Made by a program: the position numbers and the translations under genes
The notes under the pieces: model-generated
What the model saw: only the letters and a program-made list of their open reading frames with translations
The model's database searches: none
What the model was told of the DNA's origin: nothing
In this document: positions 61,980-64,000 of the stretch, one piece after another
How the letters are laid out: each line of letters opens with the position of its first letter
Numbering within the stretch: position 1 is the stretch's first letter
Source of the DNA: Adenanthera pavonina
Lineage: Eukaryota > Streptophyta > Magnoliopsida > Fabales > Fabaceae
Length of the DNA: 64,000 nt
Reading direction: 5' to 3'
Assembly (NCBI GenBank): GCA_026686845.1
Contig: JAIVEN010000013.1
Coordinates: 8,080,001-8,144,000, forward strand

Positions 61980-62215
61980 ATCTCTCTTCTAAGATAGCTG
62001 CGCTCTCAGGAAGTACGGCTTGTGCTGCACTGCTCTCGGTGTTGGCTTCAGATTCTTTTCTACCACTGATCATTATTCCCTATTCGATGATGCTCCTCGG
62101 ACATCTTGCCCCTGGCCGAGTATGCCAAACATAGCAGGATATAGTCTCATCTATCTCCATCATGCGCAGCCGAGCCCTGGGCGGCGATGCCCCACCGGCC
62201 AACATACAGGTTGGA
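61980..62215 (+). other. block conserved between segments A and C with two open frames
   Basis: The block matches 34508-34740 closely. In the frame starting near 62020 both copies stay open to beyond 62270, whereas the second frame is closed in C by a TAG near 62130. Preservation of one frame hints at coding use, but so few differences exist that chance is not excluded. Confidence 0.25.
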
Positions 62216-64000
62216 AAATAATCTCTCTCTCTGAAAAAAACTTAGCTTTAGAACGCCTAGCTAAAATGGCCTTGTTTATTTATTTATTTTTTTTCATGTA
62301 GCTTCATCAGTCGAAATTTCTTCCCTTTAATTTGATCTTCTCCCATTAACGCCTTCCCCATCTGTCCAAAGTTCAGTTTTCTTCTAAGCTACAGCTGGAA
62401 AATACTGGGCTAAAAAGTGGTTCTGTTTCTTCTCAATTCTAGTCCCCCACTTCGTCGTCCAGTCCTGTTCTTCTTTTTCAATCAAAAGTTTACCTCTTTC
62501 AGCTCCTCAGCCTCCCAAAACCTCCATCTTTCTGAAACAAAGCCCTCCATTTACCACTGAGTTTGCCAAACCAACTGCCATTCTTCATGTTCACGAGAAT
62601 TTCTTTCATGGCTTTCCTGTGTTTTTCTTAAGCAGGCCTCCGTGTTTACCGTCCTCTTTCCACTCACTCTTTCGAACCCAGCGTGTCCCTCGGTAAGAAT
62701 CTGACCACCTTTCTGCCGTCGTCACTGGTGTCTTCAACACAGGAATCTGGTAAAAAAGCCCCGATACTAAGCACGCCAGACTGACGGCATTCATGGACGA
62801 GATGATCCATCTCCACCGTTGGTTAATTTTGAGATGATCTGATGGATGAATTATGGCAGAGGAAGCTTCTCGTCCACATATTTTCATTCATTTTGCTAAT
62901 TGATTTTCATTATTTTCTGTGATTTCTTTGCCAAGACAAGATTTTTCCATTTTTCCTATCCCCATTCCTTGATTTACCTGTATTTGGTACGTTCTGTGAT
63001 TTGCTGTCCCAGTTGATATGATTATTAAATTCAGGTTTTGCAATCAGCATTCGTTAATCATAATTTTTTTCTTTTCTTTCTGGTTTAGTTGTATAATTTA
63101 GCTTTCTTTCTTGTGTAATGTTGTGTCTTTCCCTCCTGCTTCATACATCTGTCATCTAAACATTTTTGGGTTGTATTCTCCAAGTCAGGCGCACATAGTA
63201 GTTTTTTTTTTTCTTCTCCATAGTTGCGGTTGAAATCTTGATACATTGCACAAAAAATTGATTAATTTGTTGTGTATATATTGATTTGCAGGAAGTTTAA
63301 TTTGCTGTATATTAGTTGCACGGGATCTGAACGCCTCTTTATGTGGAAGCTGGCTCTCCTTTTGCAGGCACCGTGTATTGAGAAAAACCGATATATGTTT
63401 TTCTTCCTCGACTTGGAACAAGTGATGTATGCTCTATAGTTTCCTTTCTTTATATGGAAGGGAAGGCTCTGAATCCTTTGTTATTGACATTTATAGTCTA
63501 ATTGGAATAAAAAAATATTTACTTTTTAATTATAAGTTTGAAAAGCGTTTAGGGTTTAGAATTCTGGGTTCAAGTTTAGGGCAGAGACTGTGAGAGAAAG
63601 AGGCAGTCATGGTTCGTTTCTGCGGTCATCCATGTGATTGTCAGCAACAGATCGATGACTTGTCACTTGGCATGAAATTTCCCTCCATAATTTCAGACCC
63701 CAATTAGCTTCCTTTCTTCATCGCTCCTGTTCATCAGTCTTTTTTTTTTTTCATTGCTTTCTTGTGCTCCATTTTTTGTGGCATTAGTTTCAATTTTAAA
63801 TAGGAATAAATTTTTATATGATCTCAGTTAAATTTTTTTTAAAATGTATAGAATCTTTTCTTTCTGTCAATATCTGTGTTACATTTCCGATTTAAATAAC
63901 AGATGCAACATACAACATTTCTCTTCATTCTACAGATAGCAAACCATTCTGTAATATGTGTATATATATATATATACACATAGCAAATCATGCAAGCAAT

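Larger units (their letters stand above)
59090..63997 (+). repeat. duplicated segment, copy C
   Basis: It runs parallel to 33265-36525. It is interrupted by about 1.8 kb (59775-61600) with no counterpart in copy A, including a MITE with a SINE inside. It still matches at the window edge, so the true end may lie beyond. It holds the one copy of the MADS module that is open through both exons. Confidence 0.9.

Noticed and set aside
1..64000. CRISPR arrays, operons or a bacterial defence system
   Set aside because: The repeats seen are plant transposons, tandem duplications and microsatellites; genes are intron-bearing and eukaryotic.

Overview
The window is nuclear DNA from a flowering plant, most likely a eudicot. 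It is AT-rich, its genes have GT-AG introns, and intergenic space is long and full of Stowaway-type MITEs, LINE, SINE and Ty3/gypsy remnants, microsatellites and old segmental copies. The recognisable genes are plant families: a chloroplast DUF2854-type protein, a PLS-type pentatricopeptide repeat protein, TFIIE-alpha, and an SMP-30/gluconolactonase-like protein. There are no operons, CRISPR arrays or bacterial features. The species cannot be fixed from the sequence alone.

Layout. 1-1.4 kb: tail of a decayed Ty3/gypsy element. 2.3-11 kb: intergenic DNA with two adjacent MITEs, a diverged duplicated segment (3.6 and 7.7 kb) and simple repeats. 11.5-15.3 kb: a five-exon + strand gene for a basic, serine-rich plant protein of unknown function; its last intron carries a MITE and an unexplained 69-codon exon-like stretch. 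16.7-22.0 kb: a nine-exon - strand gene for a chloroplast membrane protein. 22.5-23.7 kb: a MITE whose two ends are separated by a LINE 3' end. 25.5-26.6 kb: an intronless + strand gene for a membrane-anchored beta-propeller protein. 27.2-30.2 kb: two tandem units of about 1.45 kb; a third, partial unit lies at 54.8-56.0 kb. 31.0-32.2 kb: a Tourist-like element with gene-like filler. 33.3-36.5 kb and 59.1-64.0 kb: two copies of one segment, each holding a small exon module that begins MADS; a third start of the same module is at 54.6 kb. 42.3-44.2 kb: a PPR gene with one internal stop codon. 45.5-49.7 kb: a TFIIE-alpha pseudogene, whose last long intron is copied again at 52.3-53.3 kb.

The genes do not form a pathway; they are ordinary neighbours. 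Three are apparently intact (11.5, 16.7 and 25.5 kb), one is interrupted by a single codon (PPR), and one is clearly dead (TFIIE-alpha). I found no convincing new biological system. The most informative parts are the nested insertions with readable target-site duplications, the three-way MADS module in successive states of decay, and the exon-like stretch inside an intron. All exon joins were worked out by eye from splice sites and reading phase. Family names come from recognition of conserved protein segments, not from a search.
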